Assembly (NCBI GenBank): GCA_020629695.1
Contig: JAHDCV010000005.1
Coordinates: 46,004-110,003 of the forward strand
Origin: Acidimicrobiales bacterium
GTDB taxonomy: Bacteria > Actinomycetota > Acidimicrobiia > Acidimicrobiales > SZUA-35
DNA length: 64,000 nt
Direction: 5' to 3'
Shown: piece by piece, positions 25,746 through 34,563 of the stretch
Position numbering within the stretch: position 1 is the stretch's first letter
Layout of the letters: each line of letters opens with the position of its first letter
Program-made: the position numbers and the translations under genes
Notes under the pieces: model-generated
Told to the model about the DNA's origin: nothing
What the model saw: only the letters and a program-made list of their open reading frames with translations
The model's database searches: none

Positions 25746-27135
25746 TTCTGACCGCCTGCTCGCCGATGCAACGGGGGTGACCGATCTTCGACTGCCGCCA
25801 TCCGGCCACGACCCCGTTCCGGGTGGTGGCACCTCCGACGAACATCGTCGAGCCCAGATGGTCGACCGTCTGGAGCAGGTCGCCCGTCTCGACCCCACGA
25901 CCGGGCTGACTCGGCGGCTCGGCGTGATCGAACGCATCGCCGCGCAGCTGCCGGGCCCGGGCCCTGCCCTCGCGCTGTTCCAGGTCCGACGCCTCCGAGC
26001 GCTCAACAGTGCGCTCGGCCACTCGGTCGTCGACGGCCTGTTGGGCACGCTCGGACGCCGCCTGGAGGGCAGCCAACACGTCGCGTGGGCTGGCGTCCTC
26101 GGCCCCGGCATGTTCTTCGTCGAGCTGGCGACTTCTCTCCGGGAAGTCCCGGAAGAACAGACCGAGATCCTCGTCCGTGAGCTCCGCAAGCCCATCGAGC
26201 TCGACCGATGGCTTCGTGTCCCCGACGTCGTCGCGTCGCTCGTGCTCCCCGGTCCGGGCCATCTCGACGCCGACCAGATCCTCCGGGACCTCGACACCGG
26301 CACCGCAGCGGCCTCCGAAGACGAGCGTGTGGTGCTCGTCGACGAGCGTCGGCGCTCGACCGGACTCCGTCGGAGCCGGGTGGAGTCCGACCTCGCCTCG
26401 GCGATCTCCGGCGGTGACCTTCGATTCCGCTATCAGCCCATCGTCCGCATGGTGGACGCTCGACCGGTCGCCGTGGAGGCGCTCGCCCGCTGGCGTCACC
26501 CGGCCCTCGGACCGATCGGGCCAGACGAATTCGTGGCCGTCGCCGAAGGAAGCGAATTGATCCATGCCCTCGGCGACCGGGCGCTGGCCGACTCCCTGGC
26601 TGCGCTGGCCTCATGGAACCGGAACGGCTGCGGGGTCGATCTGGTCCATGTGAACGTGTCGGCGGTGCAGCTCACCCAGCCGGGGCTCGTGGACCGGATC
26701 GCCGAACTCCTGACCACCCGCTCGGTGCCAGCCGGGTGCCTCGAGATCGAGGTGACCGAGTCGGCCGTGCTCGACACCTCGGGCATGTGGCGCCACACGT
26801 TGCGAGCGCTCCGGGCGCTCGGTGTCCGCATCGCCATCGACGACTTCGGTGCCGGCTTCTCCTCGCTGTTGTCGCTGCGAGACGTCCAGGCGGACACGGT
26901 CAAGCTCGACCGGTCCATGATCGAGGGCATCGCGACCAGCGACGGCGCACGCTCCCTCGTCCAGGCGACGATCGACCTGGCGCACCAGTTCGGCATGCAC
27001 GTGGTCGCCGAGGGGGTCGAGACCGCCGAAGACCATCGGATCCTGACCGAGCTCGGCTGCGATTTCGGTCAGGGCTGGTTGTGGCACCGCGACCTCGAGG
27101 CCGACGAGATCGCCGAGCTCTGGCAGCAACGCTGA
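25741..27135 (+). CDS. EAL-domain cyclic-di-GMP phosphodiesterase with degenerate GGDEF
   Basis: A 464-residue cytoplasmic protein. The first 200 residues have the GGDEF fold (LDPTTGLTRRLGVIERI; ALFQVRRLRALNSALGHSVVDGLL), but the signature loop is replaced by LGPGMFF, so no cyclase activity is expected. The EAL domain (about 212-460) keeps VEALARWRHP, HVNVSAVQL, LEIEVTES, AIDDFGAGFSSL, KLDRSMI and AEGVE, the metal and catalytic residues for hydrolysis of c-di-GMP. TTG start at 25741 is weakly supported (GAGGAT six bases before); GTG 25780 is an alternative. Divergent from the FIST operon. Confidence 0.88.
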   Translation: MSSDRLLADATGVTDLRLPPSGHDPVPGGGTSDEHRRAQMVDRLEQVARLDPTTGLTRRLGVIERIAAQLPGPGPALALFQVRRLRALNSALGHSVVDGLLGTLGRRLEGSQHVAWAGVLGPGMFFVELATSLREVPEEQTEILVRELRKPIELDRWLRVPDVVASLVLPGPGHLDADQILRDLDTGTAAASEDERVVLVDERRRSTGLRRSRVESDLASAISGGDLRFRYQPIVRMVDARPVAVEALARWRHPALGPIGPDEFVAVAEGSELIHALGDRALADSLAALASWNRNGCGVDLVHVNVSAVQLTQPGLVDRIAELLTTRSVPAGCLEIEVTESAVLDTSGMWRHTLRALRALGVRIAIDDFGAGFSSLLSLRDVQADTVKLDRSMIEGIATSDGARSLVQATIDLAHQFGMHVVAEGVETAEDHRILTELGCDFGQGWLWHRDLEADEIAELWQQR

Positions 27136-27157
27136 TTCGTCTGGCAGGCTCGGCGCC

Positions 27158-28015
27158 ATGGACATCGGCCTGAGCATCTTCCCCACCGACACCACGATCC
27201 AGCCGGTCGAGTTCGGTCGCGCCGCGGAGGATCTCGGCTACGAGTCGATCTGGTTCCCCGAGCACTCCCACATTCCGACGAGCCGGACGACGCCGTGGGG
27301 AGGTCGGGAAGGTGCCCCTCCCCTGCCGGAGTTCTACTGGCGGACCCATGACCAGTTCGTCGCCCTCGGCGCGATCGCCGCGGTGACGTCCGAGATCAAG
27401 CTCGCCACGGGCATCACGCTGGTGTCCCAGCGCGACCCGATCTGGACGGCCAAGGAGGTCGCCACGGTCGATCAGATCTCGGGCGGTCGCTTCGTGTTCG
27501 GGGTCGGCTACGGCTGGAACGTCGAGGAGATGGAGGATCATCGGGTGTCGTACGGCAATCGCCGCGCCCGTCTCCGGGAGAGCGTGCTGGCGATGAAGCA
27601 GTTGTGGACCGAGGACGAAGCCGAGTTCCACGGCGACCAGGTGAGTTTCGACAAGACGTGGGCCTGGCCCAAGCCGGCGCAGGCCGGAGGCCCGCCGGTG
27701 GTGCTCGGCGGCGGTGCCGGTCCCAAGACTGCCGCGCACATCGCCGAATTCTGCGACGGCTGGATGCCGATCGGCGCACGCCACGGCCTGAAGGGCATCG
27801 AGCACGTGCACGAAGCCCTCGATGCCGCGGGTCGCACGAGGGAGTCGCTCGAAGTCGGCGTGTTCGCCGCCAAGCCCGAGATCGACTTCCTCACCGAGAT
27901 GGCCGAGCAAGGCGTGTCCCGCTCGGTGTTCGCGCTCCCCCAGGGCGACGCCGAGGAGGTGCTCGCCGCGATGGAGGCCTGGGCGCCGCTCATCGCCGAG
28001 ATGGCGGACGCCTAG
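27158..28015 (+). CDS. LLM-class F420-dependent oxidoreductase
   Basis: A 285-residue luciferase-like monooxygenase-fold protein. Typical features: MDIGLSIFPTDTTIQPVEFGRAAEDLGYESIWFPEH at the N-terminus, KLATGITLVSQRDPIWTAKEVATVDQISGGRFVFGVGYGWN, and VVLGGGAGPKTAAHIAEFCDGWMP. The actinobacterial subgroup of this type uses coenzyme F420 for oxidation or reduction of organic substrates. Substrate unknown. CAGGCT is seven bases before the ATG. Its last four bases overlap the convergent M81 gene. Confidence 0.88.
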   Translation: MDIGLSIFPTDTTIQPVEFGRAAEDLGYESIWFPEHSHIPTSRTTPWGGREGAPPLPEFYWRTHDQFVALGAIAAVTSEIKLATGITLVSQRDPIWTAKEVATVDQISGGRFVFGVGYGWNVEEMEDHRVSYGNRRARLRESVLAMKQLWTEDEAEFHGDQVSFDKTWAWPKPAQAGGPPVVLGGGAGPKTAAHIAEFCDGWMPIGARHGLKGIEHVHEALDAAGRTRESLEVGVFAAKPEIDFLTEMAEQGVSRSVFALPQGDAEEVLAAMEAWAPLIAEMADA

Positions 28016-29541
28016 ATCCGCGCCAGTGGATTGCTCCACTCGACGTCGTCGTCGAGTGGCTGCACCGGCCGAGGAAGCCGGGTGAAGGGCATCCGCTCGA
28101 GCACGGGCGACGTCCGACCCGGCGTGTCGACGAAGAGCATGTGTTCGGCCCGGACGAATTCGTCGTACGCCGGCGGGAACGAGCTCCGAACCTTGACGAC
28201 GATCGTGCGGACCTCGGACAGATCGACGCCGAGCGCCTCGCTGTAGACAGGGTCGTTGCCCACGGCCGCGCGGCTCGTGACCACGACTCGCACACCGTCC
28301 ACTTCGAGCAGCGCCATCGCGCCGGCGTACAGGCGCTTGCCGGCCACGATGCCGCGGCGCCCCACGAGGTGACCGTCGTGCAGTGCCAGCACCCGGGCCG
28401 AGGCATCGAAGGTCGTGTCGCCATCTCGGTCCCAGTCGTCGCCGACGAATCGGGCGGCGATCGTGGCCCCGACACCGGCGACGCTGGCGGAATCGACCAG
28501 TCGACGGTCGCGGAAGTTGACGATCAGCACACCCTGCGCTCCCGCGCCGTGCAAGGCCTCGAGCATCCAGAGCGTGTTGACGGGACCGCCCGCACCACAG
28601 TTGTCTCCGAGGTCGGAGAACACCATCGGAGGAAGACTCGGATCCTCGCCGGCGGCGACCGCGAGCTCGACCGCGTCATCCATCGAGGTCGGCTCACAGA
28701 TGAATCGGTGCCGAAACGACCACGCGAGGTCGGCCAGTTCCCGAGCCAGCTCGCGGGCCGCGGTGTCGTCGTTCCGACCGGTGACGATGATCATCAGCCC
28801 GTTGTGTGAGGTGTCGGAGAAGGCGAAGCCCCCGAGAATCGACACGTTCGCGATCTCCGGCGTTCGGCGCTCCTGCCCGCGGTCGATCAACTCGGCGAAC
28901 GGTCCTTCGTCGGTGAACAACGAGACGTTCGGCGCCACGATCGGCAGCCGGACGTGGACGAGCCTCGGCTGCATGCCCGCCCAGATCTCGTGGAGCAGCT
29001 CGGCCGCCTCTTCGCCACGCTCGAACTGGTCGAGATGCGGGTCGGTCCGGTAGGCGACAACGATGTCGATCGATTCGAGCAGCAGGTCGGAGACGTTCCC
29101 GTGTGGGTCCAACGTCGCGACGATGGGAACGTCCGGACCGACGGCGGCCCGAACAGCGGCGGCGAAGACACCGTCACCGTCTTCGATCTCGGTGGTGACC
29201 ATCGCACCGTGGTTGCACAGGTACACGGCATCGAGCGGGCCGACAGCTTCGAGGCGTTCGACCGCCGTGGCGGCGGTCGCCTCGAAGAAGGAGTGGTCGG
29301 CCGGGCCCCCACCGCTCATCGTCACGAGGATCGGCACGGTCTCCCAATGGCCGAGTTCGGCCATCCGCCGATGGAACCCGGTGACCTCGCCCATCACCCT
29401 CGGATGCTCGGCCAGGGCGTCGGCTGTGACCTCATCACCCTCGAGGTAGAGCGCTTCGCGGAATCCCCGCTCCGACACCGGCCGGGCGAAGGCATTGCTC
29501 TCGAGAAACATCCCGAGCACGGCGACTCGACGATCCACCAT
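28012..29541 (-). CDS. M81-family (MlrC-like) metallopeptidase
   Basis: A 509-residue M81 protein, the family of microcystinase MlrC. The N-terminal DUF1485 part has VAVLGMFLESNAFARP, VYLCNHGAMVTTEIEDGDG, ATLDPHGNVSD and VAYRTDPHLDQFERG. The C-terminal half (SDLGDNCGAGGPVNTLWMLEAL) is the usual partner region. Metal ligands are expected among the Asp/His residues of these motifs. MlrC cleaves linear microcystin peptides, but most family members have unknown substrates. Starts at ATG 29541 with GGAGG seven bases upstream. Long but intact. Confidence 0.88.
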   Translation of the reverse strand: MVDRRVAVLGMFLESNAFARPVSERGFREALYLEGDEVTADALAEHPRVMGEVTGFHRRMAELGHWETVPILVTMSGGGPADHSFFEATAATAVERLEAVGPLDAVYLCNHGAMVTTEIEDGDGVFAAAVRAAVGPDVPIVATLDPHGNVSDLLLESIDIVVAYRTDPHLDQFERGEEAAELLHEIWAGMQPRLVHVRLPIVAPNVSLFTDEGPFAELIDRGQERRTPEIANVSILGGFAFSDTSHNGLMIIVTGRNDDTAARELARELADLAWSFRHRFICEPTSMDDAVELAVAAGEDPSLPPMVFSDLGDNCGAGGPVNTLWMLEALHGAGAQGVLIVNFRDRRLVDSASVAGVGATIAARFVGDDWDRDGDTTFDASARVLALHDGHLVGRRGIVAGKRLYAGAMALLEVDGVRVVVTSRAAVGNDPVYSEALGVDLSEVRTIVVKVRSSFPPAYDEFVRAEHMLFVDTPGRTSPVLERMPFTRLPRPVQPLDDDVEWSNPLARI

Positions 29542-29640
29542 CTTCTGACCTCCACGCCGGCTCTCGATCGCTGCATCTTCTCTCACCGTCGACGTCCGCC
29601 ACGAATGCCATCGCACGAGGCGTCGAGGCACGGGCGAGGG

Positions 29641-30552
29641 TCACCGCAGACGCACGCGGACCCGAGGGTCGCTCGACGGCCCCGCCACGACGGCGCCGCG
29701 TTCCTCGAGCAGCGACGCCAGCTCCCGGTGCGCGGCCCGGTATCGATACCACGGGATCGACGGGTACAGGTGGTGGATCAGGTGGCGGTCCTGCTGGAGC
29801 AGTAGCCACGTCGACCCGGGGAACAGCGTGATACGGGTGTTGCGGAACCGATCGGTGTGTTCGTAGGGGAAGTGCGGCAGCCAGGCGAAGAAGATCGCCA
29901 GGTAGAGGAACGTGAGGCGGGCCGGCACGATCCACAGCATCACGACCGGCACGACCGCGCCGAACGGAACGGCGAGCAACACGGCGAGCAGACCGACGCG
30001 GATGGCGCGACGCTGCGCAGCGAGGAGGCTGTCGTCACCGCCCTCGGACGCTCGACGGCCCCCGATGCGCGCGAGGAGTGCGTTCGCGAGACGGATCCCG
30101 CCGGGCAGAGCGACGAGCAGCAGGATCACGTTGCTGATCAACCACTTGATCGGGAGCGCGGCGAGGGGCCCCTTCGCCGACACATCAGGGTCCTTCTCGG
30201 TGTTGGTGTGCGCATGGTGGCGCAGATGGCTCGCCCGGTGGCCGGCGAAGTCGAGGAGGATGAGCTGCGCCGCCACGGTGCCGCAGATCGTGTCCCACCG
30301 GGCGTACTGCGGGTCTCGACCGCTGATGGAGCGATGCACGGCGTCGTGCACAACGGTGTAGAGCGCACACGAAACGGCGGTGTTGATCACCATGCCGGCA
30401 GCGAGCGAGAGGGCGCCGCCGATCCACGCCACGACGACCGCGACCTCGATCGCGACGAGTACCACGAGGAGCACGACGGTCGGCCGGGCGAAGCCTCCGG
30501 AGAGTCGCTGCGAGACCTCGCGTTCGGCCTCGGTGAGTGTCTTCGAGCTCAT
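29641..30552 (-). CDS. Membrane fatty acid desaturase/hydroxylase-family protein
   Basis: A 303-residue membrane di-iron enzyme. The three His boxes are present: VVHDAVHRS, HRASHLRHHAH and LIHHLYPS, with about four hydrophobic helices between. Members insert a double bond or hydroxyl into fatty acyl chains or carotenoids. Last gene of the overlapping five-gene operon; its ATG overlaps the preceding stop (ATGA). Context with a dehalogenase-like hydrolase and a GST-like protein suggests action on a lipophilic catabolic or membrane substrate rather than housekeeping desaturation, but this is inference. Confidence 0.85.
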   Translation of the reverse strand: MSSKTLTEAEREVSQRLSGGFARPTVVLLVVLVAIEVAVVVAWIGGALSLAAGMVINTAVSCALYTVVHDAVHRSISGRDPQYARWDTICGTVAAQLILLDFAGHRASHLRHHAHTNTEKDPDVSAKGPLAALPIKWLISNVILLLVALPGGIRLANALLARIGGRRASEGGDDSLLAAQRRAIRVGLLAVLLAVPFGAVVPVVMLWIVPARLTFLYLAIFFAWLPHFPYEHTDRFRNTRITLFPGSTWLLLQQDRHLIHHLYPSIPWYRYRAAHRELASLLEERGAVVAGPSSDPRVRVRLR

Positions 30553-31154
30553 TCGGCTGCCTCGGCCGCCGCACGGGTCGCAGGGTGGTCGAGCGGCGGT
30601 GCGTCGAGGCGACGGAGTCGATTGCGGAAGGGGCCGTAGCGCCAGATCATCTGGTCGCCGTCGAGCTGCCGCGTCACGGCCACGACCTTCTTCCCGAAGG
30701 GTCGCAGCTTGTGGACCCCGTCCTCGTACGTGGCGGCCACCCGGATCCGCTCCCCCTCGAAGCCGGCGATGTCGTCGACGCCGTTCTCGAGCGTTCCGTC
30801 GCAGAACATGTCGTGCACGAGACCACCCACGGTGATCGTGATGCGGTTGCCGGCCTGCTCGACCCGCTCGACGTGGCCCAGCATCCGACCCTCGACGACC
30901 TCCCAGACGCCGCGCAGGTCGGGCGCACCGGGCGCGAGTGGCTCGCGGCAGCCGTCGAGCGTGCGCGGCGGCCAGACGTGCAGCGACGCTCCGGGCTTGG
31001 TGCCGTCGAGCGGGATGTCTGCGGCGGCCGGCCCGGTGCCGTCGAGCTCGGGCCGCTCGTAGTCGGCGGGGTCGTGCGGTCGGGCCGCAGCGGCGAACTC
31101 GCCGGTGTCGGGCCGTGTCGCGAGCTGCTTGATGACGGTTGCCAGTCGTGCCAT
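30549..31154 (-). CDS. Uncharacterised lipocalin-like protein
   Basis: A 201-residue soluble protein not recognised by family. After a Pro-rich N-terminus the segment from about 75 to 185 alternates short polar/hydrophobic strands: LRGVWEVVEGRMLGHVERVEQAGNRITITVGG, VHDMFCDGTLENGV, IRVAATYEDGVHKLRPFG, VTRQLDGDQMIWRYGP. This pattern of short turns and an opening GxW is typical of lipocalin/FABP-like beta-barrels that hold hydrophobic ligands. ATG 31154 has AGGAG seven bases before it. Overlaps the desaturase start, so it may present that enzyme's substrate. Fold call is tentative. Confidence 0.6.
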   Translation of the reverse strand: MARLATVIKQLATRPDTGEFAAAARPHDPADYERPELDGTGPAAADIPLDGTKPGASLHVWPPRTLDGCREPLAPGAPDLRGVWEVVEGRMLGHVERVEQAGNRITITVGGLVHDMFCDGTLENGVDDIAGFEGERIRVAATYEDGVHKLRPFGKKVVAVTRQLDGDQMIWRYGPFRNRLRRLDAPPLDHPATRAAAEAAE

Positions 31155-31210
31155 GAGCGTTCTCCTGAAGGTGGTGATCGTCGGTTCTCAGCCGATGCCG
31201 ATGGGTGGGG

Positions 31211-32392
31211 TCATGACGCCTCGGCGCCCCAGACCTCGAGGTGCCCGTGCCGCTCGACGCGACGGAGCGTGCGGAGGTCGAGCAGCGGCTCCAGCCCGGC
31301 GCTCGAGAACACCTCGCGGACACGGATCTGGGTGTCGGGCCCAGCCAGGGCCACGTCGTCATGGAGACGCTGCATCAACCAGAAGCGGTAGGGCATGACG
31401 CCGGTGGTGAGCTGCTGACCGCGCCACTCGAAGGTGGCGGCGCCGTTGCCCACCAGACCCCGCCCTCCCATGAGCCCTCTGGCCGCCGGGTTCTCGAGAC
31501 CGTTGGTGCCCGGCTCGATGTCGGGATGGTCAGCAAGCCACTCGTTCGCCACCTCGACATGCGCGGCGATCTCCGGCAGGTACTCCTCGCTCACATACCG
31601 GAGCAGGGCCAGCAGCGTCTCGGGAAGGTCAGCGTCGTCGATCAGCGAGCCGGCGGCATCGCCGTACTCGTGCAGGTAGGGCTCGGCCGTGGTCATCCGC
31701 TCGACCCATCGCCCGACCCTCGGCGCCCGCTGCTTGATGAGCATCGCCGGGGCCGGATCCCGGTAGAGGTGGGCCCACATGGCGGCGATCAGGCCGTAGT
31801 CGCCGATCGTCGGGTGATCCCCGAGCAGATACGGGTGGCGCTCGAGGTGGGCGGAGAACAGGTCGAGCCACTCCTCGAACGCCGCCTCGATCGCCGGCGC
31901 GCTCTCGGGGGTCACACCGAAGTTGACCGCTGCCTTGCGCATCCGGCCGCTGTTGTGGACAAAGGCGTCGTGATCGTGGACGGCGCCCGGCACCAGCAGG
32001 GCGAACTCGCTGCTCAGGAAGGCGAGGTTCTGTTCGTCGAAGTTCCAGCGGTAGTGCATCGCCGGGCGCAGCAGCCCCTCACCGCCGAACAGTTCGAACA
32101 CGTGGGCGATCGCCAGCAGCATCGGCGACTCGGGGTACGACGAGTGGCGTCGCAGCGGGGCGCCGGGGCCTTTCTCGAAGTGGTCGATGATGTCGGCGCC
32201 GTCCTGGACGATCTCGCCGTCGGGGGTCTCGAGGCACGGGATGATCCAACGGCCGACGGTCGGCACGACGTGCTGGAGGTAGCGGTCGCTGCCGGGTGCA
32301 ACCTCGACGAAGTCGATGCCCTGCGAGCGGAGGTACGACCGGGCCTTGCCCGTGTAGAGCGACACGGGCGCGCCGTAGAGGGTGTAGGTCAT
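31211..32392 (-). CDS. Glutathione S-transferase-like protein
   Basis: A 393-residue protein with a thioredoxin-like GST_N domain at about 1-80 (YTLYGAPVSLYTGKARSYLRSQGIDF, VPCLETPDG-like segment IIPCLETPDGEIVQDGADIIDHFE with the gamma-glutamyl binding region) and an all-helical GST_C region (about 170-280: HPYLLGDHPTIGDYGLIAAMWAHL). It is longer than a classical GST (about 210 residues), with a C-terminal extension of about 100 residues. Actinobacteria generally use mycothiol, so the thiol co-substrate is uncertain. Both ends of the gene are tied to its operon: its ATG overlaps the preceding stop (ATGA). Confidence 0.78.
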   Translation of the reverse strand: MTYTLYGAPVSLYTGKARSYLRSQGIDFVEVAPGSDRYLQHVVPTVGRWIIPCLETPDGEIVQDGADIIDHFEKGPGAPLRRHSSYPESPMLLAIAHVFELFGGEGLLRPAMHYRWNFDEQNLAFLSSEFALLVPGAVHDHDAFVHNSGRMRKAAVNFGVTPESAPAIEAAFEEWLDLFSAHLERHPYLLGDHPTIGDYGLIAAMWAHLYRDPAPAMLIKQRAPRVGRWVERMTTAEPYLHEYGDAAGSLIDDADLPETLLALLRYVSEEYLPEIAAHVEVANEWLADHPDIEPGTNGLENPAARGLMGGRGLVGNGAATFEWRGQQLTTGVMPYRFWLMQRLHDDVALAGPDTQIRVREVFSSAGLEPLLDLRTLRRVERHGHLEVWGAEAS

Positions 32393-33060
32393 CGCGGGAT
32401 CTCCTCGCTGACCCGTTCGACGACCGTGCGGTCGACCGGGCCGTGGAAGCCAAAGGCGCCGTCGAGCACGATGACGCGGGCGGGGTCGGGAATCGTCGTG
32501 AGCAGGTCGTCGGTGAGCCGCACGCGGTGGAGGCGCCGACCGTCGTCGAGCATCTCGTCGCTCACGCACCCGGATGGGTCGGGCGCGGCCCACGCGGGCG
32601 TGGCGACGGTGCCGTCGCCGAGATCGAGCACGTCGAGCGTGCGTCCGGCCCGGTAGAGCATCGAGTGGTGCTTGTTGATCACCATGTCGACCGCACCCGA
32701 CGGGCGAGTCTCGATCGAGACCGGGCGGGCGATGAACGCGAACCGCCGCCCACCGAGTTCGACGACCTCCACCGGACCGTCCTGCTCCGCCCCAGGGGAG
32801 CGTGAGAAGAACGCCTGGTCGGCGACTGCGGCGCCGGCGAGTGCGTGGGCGAACCCGTCCGGCGCCTCGAAGGCGCGCAACTCCTCGGCGGCCACCTCGT
32901 CTTGACAGATGACGACCCGTCGGGTCGACGTCTCGATGAGCTCGAAGCGCAGACCGCGGCCGATCGTCCAGTTGTCGACCCACGCCGGGTCCCCGAGACG
33001 CGCGTCGGCGACGCCCTCGAACACGTCGGGCGCGTGGATCGAGGTCGGGCCACCGATCAC
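32389..33060 (-). CDS. Uncharacterised protein in the dehalogenase-like operon
   Basis: A 223-residue soluble protein that I cannot assign. It starts at GTG 33060, which overlaps the stop of the upstream hydrolase (GTGA), and its own stop overlaps the GST-like start (ATGA). No membrane helix or signal peptide is visible. Repeated beta-strand-like segments (RFELIETSTRRVVICQDE; GRRFAFIARPVSIET; ARVIVLDGAFGFHGPVD) suggest a beta-rich ligand-binding fold. No metal or nucleophile motif is evident. Tight coupling suggests a subunit or binding partner in the same pathway. Confidence 0.6.
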   Translation of the reverse strand: MIGGPTSIHAPDVFEGVADARLGDPAWVDNWTIGRGLRFELIETSTRRVVICQDEVAAEELRAFEAPDGFAHALAGAAVADQAFFSRSPGAEQDGPVEVVELGGRRFAFIARPVSIETRPSGAVDMVINKHHSMLYRAGRTLDVLDLGDGTVATPAWAAPDPSGCVSDEMLDDGRRLHRVRLTDDLLTTIPDPARVIVLDGAFGFHGPVDRTVVERVSEEIPR

Positions 33061-34022
33061 TGCCTGTCTCCTTCGGACACGGGTGCCGGCCCCAACCACG
33101 ACAGCAGCGCCTCGGTGTAGGCGTCGGGGATGTCCTCCTGGAGGAAGTGGCCGCCACCTTCGAGAATCACGTGCGGCTGCCCGGCGGCGCCCGGGATCCG
33201 GGCCACGATCGGCTTCCAGCCGTCGGGCGCGACGAGGTCGCGATCGCTGAAGATCGTGAGCACCGGTTGCTCCCAGCGATCCAGCACCTTCCAGGCCTCG
33301 TGGTTGGCCGGGTACATCGGATTGTCCGGACGGGTCGGCAGGAGTTGGGTGAAGGCGCGGCTGCCGATGGTGAGCGGTGGGTCGGGGTAGGGCGCCCGAT
33401 AGCCCTCGATCACCGCCGGGGTCGGTTCGGAGACCATGACCATCGGCAGCAGGGTCCACGGCTCCCACCGAGGTGCGACCCGGGCCATCGCCTGGAACTC
33501 GGCGAAGGGGCCGCTTGCTTCGAGTTCGTCCGGGAGCGGCTCTGCGGGATCACGGTCGGGCAGGCCCGTGTTCGAGATCACCATGCGCCGGGTCAGCCCG
33601 GGGTTCTCGGCGGCGAGACGCATGCCGATGATGCCGCCCCAATCGTGCAGCACCATGTCGACCTCGGCGAGCGCCAACGCATCGACGAGCAGGGAACGCA
33701 TCCACTCGACGTGCCGGTCGACCGTGTAGTCGTCGAGTTCGGAGGGCTTGTCCGACATGCCCATGCCGACCAGATCCGGGGCGACCACGCGATAGCCGGC
33801 ATCGACCAGCGGCCCGATCTGGTGTCGCCAGATGTAGGACCACGAAGGGTTGCCGTGCAGCATCACCACGACCGGCGCGCCCGACGAGCCGCCGGGGCTG
33901 ACGTCGACCAGGTGGATACGCAGCGTCTGTTCGTCCCCAGCGGGGATCTCGAGCCATCGATGGTCAGCCGGGTAGTCCGCGAGTCCATCGATCGCGTGGT
34001 CCGGGGTTCGCAGGATGTGCAC
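33057..34022 (-). CDS. Haloalkane dehalogenase-like alpha/beta hydrolase
   Basis: A 321-residue alpha/beta hydrolase, first gene of the operon. It has HGNPSWSYIWR as oxyanion motif, nucleophile elbow VLHDWGG with Asp127 followed by Trp128, and catalytic His in EGGGHFLQED. Asp-Trp at the elbow and HGxPxW match subfamily I haloalkane dehalogenases (DhlA/DhmA), where the second Trp binds halide. Epoxide hydrolases and fluoroacetate dehalogenases share much of this, so dehalogenation is probable but not certain. GTG start; upstream region is divergent with DUF1330. Confidence 0.78.
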   Translation of the reverse strand: MHILRTPDHAIDGLADYPADHRWLEIPAGDEQTLRIHLVDVSPGGSSGAPVVVMLHGNPSWSYIWRHQIGPLVDAGYRVVAPDLVGMGMSDKPSELDDYTVDRHVEWMRSLLVDALALAEVDMVLHDWGGIIGMRLAAENPGLTRRMVISNTGLPDRDPAEPLPDELEASGPFAEFQAMARVAPRWEPWTLLPMVMVSEPTPAVIEGYRAPYPDPPLTIGSRAFTQLLPTRPDNPMYPANHEAWKVLDRWEQPVLTIFSDRDLVAPDGWKPIVARIPGAAGQPHVILEGGGHFLQEDIPDAYTEALLSWLGPAPVSEGDRQ

Positions 34023-34084
34023 GGTCGACTCGGACTCCCTCTCGGCCTTCGACGGGCGTCGGCCCGCAGACGCACGCTACGTTG

Positions 34085-34101
34085 TGGCACGGCTACTGGC
34101 A
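34085..34101. promoter_or_regulatory. Partial match to the TGCCAGT inverted repeat
   Basis: TGGCACG-GCT-ACTGGCA keeps a perfect right arm and four of seven left-arm bases of the perfect repeat at 35583-35599. It lies in the divergent promoter between the dehalogenase-like operon and DUF1330, just after TACGTT (34078-34083). Confidence 0.3.
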
Positions 34102-34135
34102 ATTCATTCGACCAGAGACACCGAGGAGCCCGACG

Positions 34136-34558
34136 ATGGACGTGACGAACGAGGTGATGCCCACGAGCCGTGAGCGCATCGAACAGATGATGGAACCGGG
34201 CCCGGAGGGTCCGATCTTCATGGTCAACCTGTTGAAGTTCCGGGACCACGCGACCTACGAGGACGGCCGCCCCACCGACCTCTCGGGTCGTGACGCTTAT
34301 CGGATCTACGGAGCCGCCGTGAGCGAACTGATCACCGAGTACGGGGGCGAGATCACCTTCGTCGGCGACGTCACCTTCCTTGCGCTCGGCCAGGTCGAGG
34401 AGCTCTGGGACGAGATCGCCATCGCGAAGTACCCGAATCGGGCGGCGATCCTCGCGATGTCGTCGTCCCCCGAGTGGCAGGAGATCGGACTGCACCGAGC
34501 CGCCGGGCTCGCCGGCCAGCTCAACATCGAGACGGTGACCTCACCGTTCGCGGGCTGA
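34136..34558 (+). CDS. DUF1330 domain protein
   Basis: A 140-residue protein of the DUF1330 (dimeric alpha/beta-barrel) kind. Typical parts are GPIFMVNLLKFRDHATY, RIYGAAVSELITEYGGEITFVGDV and AIAKYPNRAAILAMSSSPEWQEIGLHRAAGL, ending NIET. This fold includes small dimeric enzymes and ligand-binding proteins; no catalytic activity can be named. GAGGAG lies seven bases before the ATG. Followed after 5 bp by the MDR reductase, so the two form an operon divergent from the dehalogenase-like operon. Confidence 0.82.
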   Translation: MDVTNEVMPTSRERIEQMMEPGPEGPIFMVNLLKFRDHATYEDGRPTDLSGRDAYRIYGAAVSELITEYGGEITFVGDVTFLALGQVEELWDEIAIAKYPNRAAILAMSSSPEWQEIGLHRAAGLAGQLNIETVTSPFAG

Positions 34559-34563
34559 GCGCC

